Shown here: in pieces, positions 49,801 to 61,421 of the stretch | Layout: every line of letters starts with the position of its first letter | Position numbering within the stretch: the first letter of the stretch is position 1 | Origin: Pectinophora gossypiella | Taxonomy: Eukaryota > Arthropoda > Insecta > Lepidoptera > Gelechiidae | NCBI RefSeq assembly: GCF_024362695.1 | Contig: NC_065407.1 | Span: forward strand, 7,626,001-7,690,000 | DNA length: 64,000 bases | Reading direction: 5' to 3' | Notes under the pieces: generated by a model | Databases searched by the model: none | Seen by the model: the letters and a program-made list of their open reading frames with translations, nothing else | Told to the model about the DNA's origin: nothing | Program-made: the position numbers and the translations under genes

Positions 49801-52800
49801 GTGTGCCTGTGTCTCACGATGGTGCTATCAATGATCTCACCCCGCGTCAAGAAGAGGTTCCCGACCCTCGACAACTTTGTCGAAGCTGGTCTGCTGCTAG
49901 ATAACGAGAAAAGTATTCTCGAAAACTTAAATGACAAGTTTCCCAAACCTTCTAAACACTGGTAAATAAAACACTTCAGTTTCTTAATCGAGTGCTATAA
50001 TGTTTATATCAGGATTCAATAAAACAAGATTAGTGATCATGCATTACCATAAATTTTATGGTATATGGTATTTCCTGACCATCACCTGAATTTCTAGGTT
50101 GCCGATAGTATGGGCGGCAAGTATAGTGACGAGGGCCCGCAAAGAGGGCCGTATACGAGATGACTTTGCTGTAAAGACTATTATTGATGAACTAAACAAA
50201 TTCAGAGGACAAGCTGGATTACTCCTCAGTTATGACACTATAAGTGTTCCTCTTGTATATACTCAGGTAAGTAAGCGTTATATCCAACACAGACATCTTA
50301 TCCAAAAACTTGTTTATCAAGTCCTTTCCACATTTTTTGTTTTTTCCATCGTGAACATTATACTGAGTTCACCTTATGTAACGGGTCTAATTTATCATTT
50401 CAGGTAGTTACCATAGCAGTTTATTCGTATTTTATAACGTCTGCGTTGGGTAGTCAATGGGTGGACAACAAACTAAACACCAGTACAACATCAGCGTACA
50501 TTAGTAATATAGATCTTTACTTTCCTATATTTTCTACATTAGAATTCTTCTTCTACATGGGCTGGTTGAAAGTGGCCGAGTCTCTAATAAACCCCTTTGG
50601 CGAGGATGACGATGATTTCGAAGTCAACTGGCTTATTGATAGGGACTTGCAGGTTAGTGTGAATAGTAATACATTGAGCTTGTGAACTTTGTTTGTGCGT
50701 AAGGGCTTCTTCAGTTACATAATTTTGATTATTATTCATGGTCCGATGGTGGTATTCAGGTGTCATACATGATAGTAGACGAGATGCACCACGAGCACCC
50801 TGAGCTGCTGAAGGACCAGTACTGGGACGAGGTGTTCCCGTCGGAGCTGCCGTATACGATAGCGACGGAGAACCAGCGGGAGGAGCACCCTGAGCCGTCG
50901 ACGGCGCGTGTGGCCGTCCCGCCCCGGCAGCGCAGCATGGTCACCGTCAACCCCTCCACAGTCAAGATCGACGAGATGGTCCCCTCCAACACCGTGAGTT
51001 ACAAGTTCGCCCCGCCAGAGGTTAGACCCGTCCTATTATAAGCATGCTGCACGCTCGGATCTACGTGGAGCTTCGCAGTGTGTCGGTGTCTAGGGTTGCC
51101 AAACTTGCCAATGCCAGTATTACCTCTATTTTCCTGTTGTTATACCGTTTAAAACTTAACTGGTGACTTTATGACTTTTACATTAGTGTGGTTGGGTATC
51201 CTTTTAATTTACTGCTCAACATAATGATGACAGGAAAAGTATTTCGCTTTCGGTGATTCATTTAGTTATTTTATGACATAATTGTGTATTCCACGTGATT
51301 ATAAAGGAGTTAGTCATTGTAGATTCGACGAAGACTCAGTAAACACTTATCATTCAATCATTTTAATTCTTTGAAGGTCCCGACAGTTTCTAATCTCCGA
51401 TTGACTATAAATTGTTATTATCGCGTAATACCACTTGGTAGAAAGACGCAACAGGTGATATATTTTGGCAGCCCTTAGATGGAATGATTAATGCAAGACA
51501 TTGACCCCGATTCCTGCAGACACCTAATTTTATTTTAAGTTATACTCGTCATTTTCTTATCCACCGAAAAGGAAAAGGACGAATGATTGACAACTGTTAA
51601 TTTTAAAATTAATGAATAACCCGGGCGAATAAAATAGGCATTTCGCTGTTATGCAACCCGTTTGACGTGTGCTGTCGACTTAATCCTGTCGGTTAATTAG
51701 CTTTTTGGGCTTGAGCTTGTTGGGCGCGAACCTCGGGTCAGGGCGTCGTCTGAGAGGAAAAATATTTGAAAGAATTAATCGACCCTAGTGGGTCGATAGC
51801 GATAAGCGCTGAATGAGGGAAATCGTCGACCACGCCGGCGGGGTCGGTATCGGGGTCCTGAAGTGTTTGGTGTTGCGAGCTGATTGGTTGCCTCTATGGC
51901 TAGAGTAATAGGGTCGTCGGGATCGTATATTACGTCTTTCGGACGCCGATACTTTTCAGTACCGTCCCTAAGCGGAATGTATTCGGAAGAGGTTTATTAG
52001 CCAATGTAATATTTTGTGAGGGTTTTATACGTCTGCCTAAAATTGACGTGTGTTCCCCGTGCCTTTCCTTTTCGGCGACTTAAAATAAAATTATATGGTG
52101 TGTACAGGAATCAGCACCATTATTTATATATTTACTAATGAATGTTGCTAGGTATGCCAAGCTGGTTAGTTGAGCCACGAACAGGAAGCGTCGTTTATAA
52201 AATAACACAAACAAGTCAAAGACTACTAACCTGCATCTACAATTCCGTAACAAAACTAATGGTAAACTATGACAGTTGATATTGATTATAGATACCTGTA
52301 TGCTGAAAACGATACCTAGTACTTCTTATTTATGTTTAATCGTGTTTCTTTCTTACCTGAATGATGATGTCTTTCTGTGTTAATTAAATAATGTTATCAA
52401 TTCAACTGTCGTATCGTTATGTGTTATTTGTTTTTAATAAACACTTACCTTCTTGCTAACCGTGTTTAAATAAATGTTCTTCTCTAACTATTATCTACCT
52501 AACTTTCTTTAGCATATTGTGGTCGTCGTTAATGTTCTGTGTTGGTTGTAGGACCTACTAAAACTACTAATAGGTAGAGTCTGTATAGTAATATATAGAT
52601 GTTGATGTTTTTTGTTTTAATAAAATTAATATTTCCAATAATTTTGGCTGTAAATGAAAGCTGTGATGTTGTCGTCTTTTGTTTTACAAAAACTTTTCTA
52701 CTCCAAAAGTAACATCTTTTTTCAATTTAACGAGATTTCCTCTCTTGTTTTTGTCTGTCTATTCATTAATTTGCCACCATTGAATCATTTTAACTTTGAT

Positions 52801-55800
52801 TGTAAAATAGAGTAAATATATTACGAAGGTTTTACCTAATATGAGTTCGTGTCAAAATTGGCAGCAACTTCAGATGAACGATGACGCACAGTCGGGAATA
52901 CACTTCATCGTGTCTCGCGGGAGCAGCAAGCGCGGGAAGAAGGAGGACAGGAACTCGATGGGGTCGACGAACTCGATGGCGTCCCTGCAACAAACTCCCA
53001 TGACGCGGGCGAACTCCGTCACCTCCATGCTTAAGAGACTGTTCTCGAAAGAAGAACAGAGACAACCAGCGGTGCAAGTCTCCACAACAGATGGCACCGG
53101 TAATAGCATTCAATTCCAATTATCGCATTTATTGGCTTTCACGCTATGTCTGCCTTGGCAAATGTATGATTTGTTACGCCACATAAACCATCTTTATGAT
53201 TATATACGCGCGTACAACTACACGTAATACTTATTAAACTTATCAGGTTTACATTTAAATTACTAATACTTATTCGTAGGGGTCAAACTTTATTAGCTTG
53301 AATAAAATGTGGTACAAGGTGTACGCGGGTAATAAGAATGTTTTCCTTTTGCAGGTTCTAGGTTTATGATATCGGCAAGTAACCCGACACTAAACAAGCC
53401 GGCCACTGCGGGTGGTGGCAGTATGAAGATAGCGAACGAAGTCATCGAGGAAGTGGATGAACAGGCCACCATCACCAGCATGGGCAAACGACCCGAAACT
53501 AGGTACAGTAATAATTAGATTATCGCCTTTCATTGTCCCCTCTAGGTACGTGGATTTGGGGGAGAAAGGTCCTGCGAATAAGGAACTCTGCAATCCTTTC
53601 GATCGGATATAAATCCATAAATAAACGTAGCATGACGCCTGTACCCAAAGGTTGCCTGGAAGAAATTGATGCATGAGCAATAAAATAAGGCCGCGTGTTG
53701 TGCCTTTCTGTATCTGTAGTCCTTATCTCTGTATCTCGTGCCCCTTGTGCTCAATAAAGTATTTTTTTCTATCTATATGTATCCAGAGGCGGTAGCAGGG
53801 GTGTATAGTAGGTATTAATTACACCCACTCCTAGCCAGTTATGTCCGATGTCATAAGGGGCGAGCCTATTGCCATAAACCGGGCACAAATCTTGAAAATC
53901 ACGTGATATCAATTACCTGTGATCCAAACATGAATTAAAACTCATAAAGTCGAATTCAGTGGTTTATAGTTCGAACCGGGACTGAACCTCACGACAGTAC
54001 GATGATTATTTGCTTATTATCTGTATCGGTTTTGGTAAATATGTATACAATAGACAACATACAGGTAGAGTGGGTGCTATAATCACTTTTCATAATTTTT
54101 TTCAGGCCAACAGCAATGAGTTTATTCCAACAAGGACCGCCAACGCCCAGTGAGCCGGTTGATGTGCCATCTAGAAACTCAAACCATAGTTCTTCAAGTA
54201 AGTTTTCAATTTGTTATATGCTGTTCAAAATTATATCTTATCACAAAATATAGATACGATACGATGATATCTTATCACAAAATCTTCGCAAAAATAAACC
54301 TGCCGCAACCTTAATGATAAAATCATCGCACGTGTCCGTATAACCGTTTCCAGGCGCGCTGAAATGAAGTACTGTAATATTTATCTATACGTACATAATT
54401 ATATATATATACATGATATTCTTAGGTATGTGGGTTTCCTCACGATGTTTTCCTTCACCGCTGAGCATGTGGTTATCATTTATGATCCAAACATGAATTC
54501 GATAACAAATTCGTCAATCATTATAATATATAAATAAGTGGGTTAGATAAGCTATAGAGCTCGTCACGGTGTTTAAACAATAGTTGCATTTATAGTTATA
54601 AACTTTTCTAATGAGAAAATATATTAATGGCCTTTATTAGAAACTAGCTGTCCGTCCGCGTCATGATTCTTTTAATATGACAATCATTCATACAAACGTC
54701 CGACCCCTTTTTTAACCCCGTGGGGGTTGAAATTACCAATCTTAGTGAGCACCTACGTCCTAAAAGGAACCGCCATGCAAAATTTGAATTTTAAAGAAGT
54801 GTGTTACCTGATCTGTATTGGGCTGGTTTTCCTTTCGCGGGTTGGAAGGTCTGACAAGCAGTCGTAAAAACCAGACCTGTCAAATCGGACCCTGTGAAAA
54901 ACGGGATAATGCTAGGGATGATGATGAACTATTTATATATTTTATCCTTGTGGGAGCAATACAAAGGGCAGGGCATTATATAGATAGGAGAGATGACACC
55001 AAAATTTTTTACGTCTTTCGATACTAAAATTGTGATTGCAGAACATAGCAAATCGATATCTCAATCTAGAAAACCAAATCTTGACGAATTTGAAATGAAT
55101 AACACAATAAACAATGTTTCTTCATGCTCTAAACACGTAGGTCAGCTGGAGGAAATCTCTTTGTACAGATACCTACAGATAAACTTACCCAATACCCTTT
55201 TCAGACTGTTTTCTTTGTGTATCTTTTTTGTCTTTACTATTATGTTCACATTTAGAGTTCCGAACCTCAAAAGGAAAAACGGAACCCTTATACAATAGCT
55301 TTTTTCTTAGGCCTATTTTTGTTAGTCCTACTGCTGGGCAAATGCCTCCCCCTTTCCTTAAATAAATAAATATTCAATAATAATTTCAGTCCGTCCAGAC
55401 ACTAGGCTATCGTCGTCAGCGCCGAACCAGTGGACGCGGTCGCTGGGCCCGGAGGCGGAGGAGGCGAGCCCGGCGGCGGCGTCACTGTCCACGCAGCCCT
55501 CGTTCAGCGTGCCCGAGGAGCGCCCGCGGCTTGATAGCGACGTGGGGCCCTCGCTCAGCGCCGCCGGCAGCCAAACACTGCGTAAGTGCTTGTTGACATC
55601 AAGATCTGTATACTGTTTGTGTGTATTAGACAGAGGGATTGTGTCCAATTGGTATGGACGGTAGGCTAATCCCTTGTCATCATTAGGTTCATCATTTCCA
55701 TCTTACGACTTCGTATCAACAGTGGCTGCATGTTGCTTTTACGGTCTTGAAGTTTATGTACATGTATCTTCTTATAAACTTATCCATATATTCGTATTCA

Positions 55801-56720
55801 GCTGTTCGCCCCAAAATTAAATCCAATTACGTAGTAAACGAACTAGGTAACCTAAAACTTTTTTTGTGTTTTGGAAACACTATTAGTAGGTCATTGACAT
55901 CAAATCTAAATAATGATATTATTTTGGCTAAAGACGTCCCCTATGTTAGTGATGAAAAACATAAGGTTTTTGTTATAATTTCAGTGGACGAGGTGGACGG
56001 CGGTGATGAGGCCGACATGGACGAGTTCGACCGCCTGCGTAACACGCGCGAGCAACACCGGCGCGCCAAGTACTTGCAGAAGATGATGGCCCGCTCCATT
56101 AGTGCACAACAGGTATTCTTATAATTCTTGATTAATGTCTTTTGTGTGATCACAATCAATTCTGCCAGTATCACGTAATTAAGAAAATACACAATAGGGG
56201 AAAATGTAAGGCTAAAAAATTTTTGAATTATTGTCATTGGAGCCGCGATTCTGGAGACAAACTTTTATTAAATTTTGACAGTTCTAAAATTAGTTCCTCT
56301 TACACTTATCGTAAGTGAAAGACGACACTACTTTTAGAGCAGTCAGAAAGGATCGGCATCGTTATAAGTTCTGTAGATACTGACTGCTGGATCAGCTCTT
56401 GTGAGGTCATCATGAGAGAGTGAGCGTACTAAATAATTTAGTACATAAGTTTAAAACTACAGAACAGAGAGCTTTAAAGAGAAGAGGGAGGCCTATGCCC
56501 AGCAGTGGGTCATGTCACTGGCCACTAAAAAAAGAACACCGATTATTTATACCACACATTGACACATTTTGTTTCAACAACCATTATTTATGTTTCACAG
56601 CAAACTGGCGGCAGTGGCGAACTGATAGACAACGACCTATTATTGGAGGAATTACTGATGCAATCCGAAGCACAATTAAAGAAAGATAATGAAAAAGACA
56701 GTAAAGTAGAAACTACCTGA
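37899..56720 (+). CDS. Best: Bestrophin, calcium-activated chloride channel
   Basis: Thirteen exons: 37899-37969, 46311-46421, 47760-47931, 49759-49961, 50098-50266, 50404-50652, 50760-50993, 52865-53099, 53355-53502, 54106-54197, 55390-55581, 55985-56112, 56601-56720 (TGA). Total 2124 nt, 707 aa. The start MTVTY matches the conserved bestrophin N terminus. Family signatures in order: RWRGSIYKL (24-32), the pore-neck segment IPLSFVLGF (77-85, retaining the Ile-Phe-Phe pattern of vertebrate BEST1), NRWW and PWPD, VPLVYTQ (about 236-242), and the Ca2+-clasp GEDDDDFE (308-315). Four hydrophobic segments lie within residues 1-300. The tail from about 400 is Ser/Pro-rich and variable, as in other insect bestrophins. 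Bestrophins form pentameric Cl- channels in plasma or organelle membranes gated by cytosolic Ca2+. Insects have several paralogues; which one this is cannot be settled here. A canonical AATAAA lies at 56760. Confidence 0.94.
38441..38730 (-). mobile_element. tRNA-derived SINE (family D), full length
   Basis: Perfect 10-bp target duplication TGTGCTAGTA (38431-38440 and 38731-38740). On the minus strand the head GAGCTCGGTGGCGCAGCGGT is a tRNA-like A box, followed by AAACGCGCTCGGTCTGCG. The body shares the GGGACCAACGGCTTAACGTG block with family A and ends in a tail of the GGGCTGATGATG type. Confidence 0.92.
40742..41157. mobile_element. TIR element (family K), copy 1
   Basis: Inverted ends of about 60 bp built on CAATGAGGGACTTTCCAGG and AATATAGATGGCGCTGTACA; non-coding, about 416 bp. 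A second copy is at 61996-62536. Confidence 0.8.
42323..42386. repeat. Short palindromic element
   Basis: TAAGGGTGCGTTCTCATT on the left is mirrored by AGTGGGAATGCACCCTTAA on the right, with a CTTCGCTTCGCT core. It is MITE-like but very short. Confidence 0.6.
46000..46160 (+). repeat. Interspersed repeat family Z, copy 4
   Basis: Contains TTTTCACTAACACAGTTCCC, GGCGATACGGCTCACTAACT and ACGTTGGTTAAACAGAAAC, shared with the copies at 13205 and 32490. Confidence 0.6.
46445..46745. mobile_element. MITE-like element (family N), copy 2
   Basis: Reverse complement relative of 30258-30538: AATACGAAATTACTATGGAA-type block (46495-46515) and TTCATAAATAAGTTAAATAG (46597-46616). It lies just after the second bestrophin exon. 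Confidence 0.65.
47141..47460 (-). mobile_element. SINE (family C), near full length
   Basis: Begins with the GGCACAGGCCTCCCCTCAAT tail, shares CGAAGCACGGAATCATCATA with family A, and ends in a tRNA-like head. Read on the minus strand: CCTCCGTGGTGTAGTGGTAA (A box), then GGTCCGGGTTCGATTCCCGA (B box). Confidence 0.85.
48040..48408. mobile_element. TIR element (family M), copy 1
   Basis: The left end CTAATTCCTGCAGCAGCCC and right end GTGTCTGCAGGAATCGGGG are inverted. Inner blocks AATTTTATTTTAAGTTAT and CTTTTCGGCGGATAAG pair with their complements. Non-coding, in a bestrophin intron. Confidence 0.75.
48615..48982. mobile_element. hAT-type MITE with 8-bp target duplication
   Basis: Flanked by perfect 8-bp repeats GTGACCTC (48607-48614 and 48983-48990). 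The termini TAGGGAATACAATCCC and GGGATTGCATTCCCTC are inverted with two mismatches. An 8-bp duplication with a YAGGG-type end is the hAT hallmark. It is 368 bp with no transposase. Confidence 0.88.
51505..52118. mobile_element. TIR element (family M), copy 2, with internal insertion
   Basis: The left end GATTCCTGCAGACACCTAAT and right end GGTGTGTACAGGAATCAGC are inverted. About 51716-52010 is a GC-richer foreign block containing CGACCCTAGTGGGTCGATAG, likely a second, retroposon-derived insertion. Confidence 0.65.
53595..53770 (+). repeat. Retroposon 3' end
   Basis: Contains AGGTTGCCTGGAAGAAATTG, AATAAGGCCGCGTGTTGTGC and TGTGCTCAATAAAGTATTTT followed by a CTAT repeat. This is a non-LTR 3' terminus with its own poly(A)-like signal. 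The reverse-complement copy is at about 31290-31400. Confidence 0.65.
53855..54010 (-). repeat. SINE-like repeat (family B)
   Basis: GGGCACAAATCTTGAAAATC, ACGTGATATCAATTACCTGT and GATCCAAACATGAATT match the copies at 29430 and 35120. Bestrophin intron. Confidence 0.65.
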
Positions 56721-57606
56721 CACAACAAAAGCTTTATATTCATGTGGGATTAATTTCTAAATAAAAGACATCTCATTGCATTTACAGTATTAAGAATGTG
56801 ATACATTGGTACCTCTACTTATGTAGTTTGATGAATCATTTAAATCATGTGATCAGCGAGATCAAGCTTTATTATAGTAAATTATTTTACTTTTAAGTAT
56901 AATTATTATACTGCTATTACAAATGAAATGTTTTTATTTACCTATAGTATTAAACTTAGTTTTTTGAAAACAAACCACATTAGTCTGTAGACAATTCTCT
57001 GAACCTGAAGGCACAATCAAAGTGTAATTAGTATTCGTAACTTGATTTTAAGTATGTAATCATTACATGGGCCATGTCTTTGTCAAATTGATAGTAACGC
57101 TCTGACACCAGGATTGATGAGGTTGTACATTGATCACAATATTCTTTTTAATATAAAAAAGCATCTTGCGTATACGCCACGAAAGAAGTCCCACAGATTT
57201 TAACAGAAACTGCAACATCAGCTAGGCTATGGGGCTATTTTTGTATGAAAACTGTCATCAACTATTCGGAAAAACTATTGGTCACTCATCGCCACACCTT
57301 TCCCCATAACACTTCCACATGTTGCAAAGCTATATATAAACCTATTCTGACATTTTTACAAACTTGAATGAAAATTATGTAAGTTTTCATATTAATAAAA
57401 AAATACTTCCTACCTCTTCCTTATAATGCTACACAGCAATTTTCAATTTACTTTTTATTTTATTTAATATTTATTCATTGATTTATCTACATATTTATAG
57501 GTATTTTGTTAAGATAGAAAAAAACTAAATGAAATGAAATTAAAAAGGCAATTTTTTTTAAGTTGTTTTATTCAGCTTACAAGGTACAGACATCGCACAA
57601 CACTCC
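56721..57606. other. Intergenic, convergent bestrophin / RpL39 3' ends
   Basis: AATAAA at 56760-56765 serves bestrophin (+). TTTATT at 57567-57572 gives a minus-strand AATAAA 35 bp past the RpL39 stop. Between them is AT-rich DNA with a short decayed SINE fragment near 57050-57130. Confidence 0.7.
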
Positions 57607-58608
57607 TTACAGCTTCAGCTTAGTCCTCCTCCAGTGACGCCTCTTGGCGTTGTATCTGGAAACAAAGTTAAACATTTAAGTACCAATACACTTACAATAG
57701 TTGAGAACCAACACACAACAGTTTACAGTAGTCACTGTTTATAAATAACGAAGCCCTGTTAACTTTACTGAAAAATGATGGTGTATAACATTATTATATT
57801 ACATTGTATACCATGGTAATGATAACAATATTCCAACCATTACTTTTAAAATTAAGTATACTTTTTGGGAGGTTTGCATTCTACCTCTGGTGTATAACAG
57901 CTGTCAATATAAACCATTATCTTGATCTATTAACACCAGGCTGTACTCTTGTCATATGCACTATGCTAGAACGGGAATAGTATAAGAATGCATTCACTTG
58001 TGCAGCTCCAGTTATAAAATGTCTGTGAATTATGTGTAATGTTGATCATATCAACTTTTTTTTAACACCTAACCTCAAACAAATATCACTTAAGACACAT
58101 TGTGCATTACAATTTTGTAAGTTTCACTATTTGATGTAATTGATAAAGGAGTTGCAGTCATTTTTGTAATGGAAAATTATCAGAATTTGGTATTTAATAT
58201 TATTAAATATTGGAGAGATTGACACAAAGTGAAATTATGCTTTTATTTAACAATAATAGACTAAGGGTGGAACTTAACAAGTTAATCAATATAACCTAAA
58301 TAGTTATAGTAAACAAACTATATCAGTACGTGCGGTACGTGGGGTTGAAAACCGAATGTATGATAGTTTTGCAGCATTAGTTATAATTATATAAAAAATT
58401 ATATACCTGATTGTGTTTCCTGTACGCATTCTAACCCATTGAGGAATAGGTCTGTTCTGTTTCAGCTTCTTAGCGAGCTTCCGCTTGATAATAAATGTCT
58501 TGTGAGCAGACTGAAATAAAACCGAAACAATTCATATAGTTCAACATAAGTTTCAAACAAGGATTACTTTAATAAAAACAGATTTTTCTCTAAAATTTTA
58601 CTAACCAT
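57607..58608 (-). CDS. RpL39: 60S ribosomal protein L39 (eL39)
   Basis: Three coding exons: 58606-58608 (only the ATG), 58407-58510, 57607-57655. Total 156 nt, 51 aa plus stop, exactly the universal eL39 length. The protein is highly basic and recognisable throughout: SAHKTFIIKRKLAKKLKQ near the start, RPIPQWVRMRTGNTIRYN in the middle, KRRHWRRTKLKL at the end. eL39 lies in the wall of the large-subunit exit tunnel. The short leader upstream of the ATG contains a pyrimidine run (GTCTCTCTTTC on the minus strand) compatible with a 5' TOP start, as usual for ribosomal protein genes. It is divergent from mIF3. Confidence 0.97.
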
Positions 58609-59103
58609 TTTGCCGCTTGCAGCTGTCACAACAAAATGAAAGAGAGACAGTTAGTGTTGCCAGTAGCAACGTGAAGTTTATAATCTATGGTCGATAGGTG
58701 AAGGTGACTATTAGAGCAATTTTTTTGATCATTCATTCGTCAATCATGATTTAGGATTAAAACAAAAATTGACCTTATTGTTACAGCAATGAGATCGTTA
58801 TTTGTAGCGTAGTATTTTGATTGACAAAATACTGTGGTAAAACCACGGCATAAAATAAGGACAAAACTACAACCACGGTCACCGCCAGTTTCTGATAGCC
58901 TCGTGTGGTAGCTCCTATTAATAAGGACCGTGCTAAAATAAATTATATCACGTCACTCACAACTTCACAAGCAAGACTCAAAGAGTTACAGTCCTCTGTC
59001 AAAAAAAATCAAATGTCAACAATCAAGTGACAAGTTGGCCAGCTGATGCTGATATCTGTCTGTTGTTTGATTTTTGTATTCTCGATTTCAATTATATTTA
59101 AAT
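58609..59103. promoter_or_regulatory. Bidirectional promoter region, RpL39 / mIF3
   Basis: The start codons of two divergent genes lie 495 bp apart, so both promoters must be here. The RpL39 side has a TOP-like pyrimidine run; TGGTCGATAG at 58688-58697 is only loosely DRE-like. Exact start sites cannot be read from sequence. Confidence 0.45.
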
Positions 59104-60029
59104 ATGAATAAATTAATATCTTTGTTAAGCATTCGTAGGCTTGTTGAATGTCGTGCGGTAAGCACAAGAATAACAGCAGATGGCAAAGATGTACCTAAGA
59201 AGAAAAATTTCGAAAATAGAATAACATTGATTGCTCCTGATAATTCAGTCAGTATTACAGATCTTAAAAATGCGCAAAACTTGTCTCTTAGAAGGGAGTT
59301 GAAATTAGTGAAAATACAAGACGTTGATTCGAAGACGAGGCGGCCGGTTTATAAGTAAGTATTTGTTATTTAATTGCTATAGAAAACAGTTTTTTAATGT
59401 TTTTCAATGTAGAATTTAATTATTTTATGCGTAGGTTAATGACAAATGCTGAATATCACGAAGAAGAGTTGCAGAAAAGGAAAGAGAAGCAGGTGGCTCG
59501 CCAAAACGCCTTGGTAAAAGGAGAGAAACTGTTGACATTATCTGCGAGGATAGGGCAGAATGACCTCATGACAGGAGTAAAGAAAATGATGAAGCTGCTG
59601 GAGAAACAATACGAAGTGAGGGTAGTTATAGCAGGAGAAGGAGAGGCAGGAGCACAAAACTTGGTAAGTGTATTTAACCCAATTTATCTGTTTACTTATT
59701 TAAAGTGGTTATTGTGGAATTGATGTAGCAATTGTTGGGAATGTTATAATGATATAATCAGTTTAATAGTTATTTTACTTTTTTACTAGCTACCACTAGC
59801 TTCTTTTATGGCTGTGTGTGTTGATATATTATTATTAACTTAAGTAAATTATTTTCAGGAAAAGATTTATTCCGTCATTGAAAGCAATATAAAAGCAGTG
59901 GGAAAAGTTGTGCAGAAAAGAAACAAAGGTAATAACTTGAAATTTCAACTTCTTCCCTCCAGGGACAGCAGTTCACAAGATTCAAACAAGCCCAGCTCCA
60001 ACCAGGATGGCGACTCGGGTCCACTTTGA
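59104..60029 (+). CDS. mIF3: Mitochondrial translation initiation factor IF-3
   Basis: Exons 59104-59354, 59435-59663, 59859-60029; 651 nt, 216 aa plus stop. The first ATG after the leader is used. The N terminus (MNKLISLLSIRRLVECRAVS) is basic and hydrophobic without acids early on, fitting a mitochondrial presequence. Residues about 40-90 match the IF3 N domain (NRITLIAPDNS, then an SLRRELKLVKI-type helix). About 90-190 form the linker and C domain (QKRKEKQVARQ, ending VQKRNKGNNLKFQLLPS). A Ser/Asp-rich tail follows. IF3 binds the mitochondrial small subunit and promotes correct initiation. Sequence conservation in this family is low, so the assignment rests on the domain pattern, size and targeting signal. 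Confidence 0.82.
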
Positions 60030-61280
60030 CTAGGCATAGGTATTGTCGTGGTTTTAGTAGCAAAGTACATTATTTTAGAAAAGTATTACTTTTCAAGACA
60101 TAACAAATCTAGTCAAGTGAAGTTACAACATCACACAAAGTTGTCAGCTGACTCTAGTCAAACTAAGAGTGTTGACTGTGACAATGTTTAAATGCTGATG
60201 CTGCTAAATCATACATATGCCAGTGAAAGAAATCAAGGGACACTTTTGTGTAACCAGTAAATATGGACATAATTTAAGTTAAAAGTTTTATTTAGTTTAT
60301 TAGAAGTCATTATTTTTTATATTGTTGATTAGGTTTTAGCTGAAAAAATAAGTTTAAGAATTGGGTAAAATTGTTTTGATATAATCATATTTTCATGAGT
60401 AAAACAATGCAGTAAAATAAATGAAGATTTATTTAATTCGCCCACTTCGTCAGTCGCATTGTTAACTATGAGATTACCTACACTTATAAACAAACTAACA
60501 AGACAAGATATGTTACACTAGGCATGGTGTTACTAATAAAATATAACATAAATAAATGTGTTACGTTTATCAGTTGGATTTATCACAGATGCTTTAGAGA
60601 TCTTTATACCTATCTTAAATAGTAGGCGATTATTTATAAAAACATCTTAGACATAATTTGACCATTTTTAAATGAGCTAGTATGATGCTGCGATGATATT
60701 ATGGATGATTACATTCTACAACTATTTATTTATAAACTTATAAATAATATGGCTAATTACAACTCCATTTTAGGGAATCCTTCTAATTCGCGTAAAATCA
60801 GTTATTTCCCAAGTAATCACTGGAATTAATACGAAACAAGAATGCTGAAAAATAAATTTCTTACTTAATTAACATACTTGACAAAACCTCGAAACGAACA
60901 TAATACTTCAGGCAAGGACTGACGAACTTTACAATATTTTCAAGTGTTCTTTCTCTATAAGATTTCTACAGTAAATAATAATCACAACTAATAGTCGAAC
61001 ACAGTCACTCTCTACTTTTTAACAAGTTTACTGTTCAGTGATACACAAGTACAATAATCGAGTCTTCGTAATAATATTGTCGAGTTTTACTACGCTATCA
61101 TAAATTAAGGGCTTAAATAGAATATCTACCAAACATCTACATTATTTAAATGAACACTTGAAAGAACTTACTACGACTCTTTGCTATAGAGCCGGCTAAA
61201 CGTGTGTGTTGAACCGACGACATTTCATCAAGAGTGTGGAGTGTCCTGTCAGATTTGAGTCCGGTTGATGGCAGGCGGTG
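60030..61280. other. Convergent 3' ends of mIF3 and unknown gene
   Basis: AATAAA (+) at 60416-60421 and TTTATT at 60428-60433 (AATAAA on the minus strand) lie within 18 bp. The minus-strand gene would then have a 3' untranslated region of about 850 nt. No coding sequence is evident. Confidence 0.6.
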
Positions 61281-61421
61281 TTATGTGGAATAGACGGCGA
61301 CGTAAGCGTACCGGTCTCGGTCGATCTGCGGCAGGTCAGTGTTGAGCGTGCGGCCCCACGTGAGTAGCGGCGACACGGTGCCGACCACGGGCGCAGCGCG
61401 CGCTGCACTTCTTACCATGTC
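61281..61421 (-). CDS. Last coding exon of an unrecognised gene
   Basis: A minus-strand acceptor (TTGTTACAG) precedes an open exon of 47 codons in phase 0, reading DMVRSAARAAPVVGTVSPL, then LLTWGRTLNTDLPQ and ending RYAYVAVYST plus stop. It is GC-rich in an AT-rich setting, and AATAAA signals lie downstream, so it looks like a real 3' terminal exon. The upstream exons lie to the right, beyond or near the window edge; I found no other exon up to 64000. I do not recognise the family. The competing frame on the same strand (61196-61408) has Arg/Ser-rich shadow composition. Confidence 0.55.
   Translation of the reverse strand, partial: DMVRSAARAAPVVGTVSPLLTWGRTLNTDLPQIDRDRYAYVAVYST

Noticed and set aside
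59074..59103. Upstream start for mIF3
   Set aside because: The frame extends to 59074 only with a TTG; the first ATG is 59104 and gives a good mitochondrial presequence.
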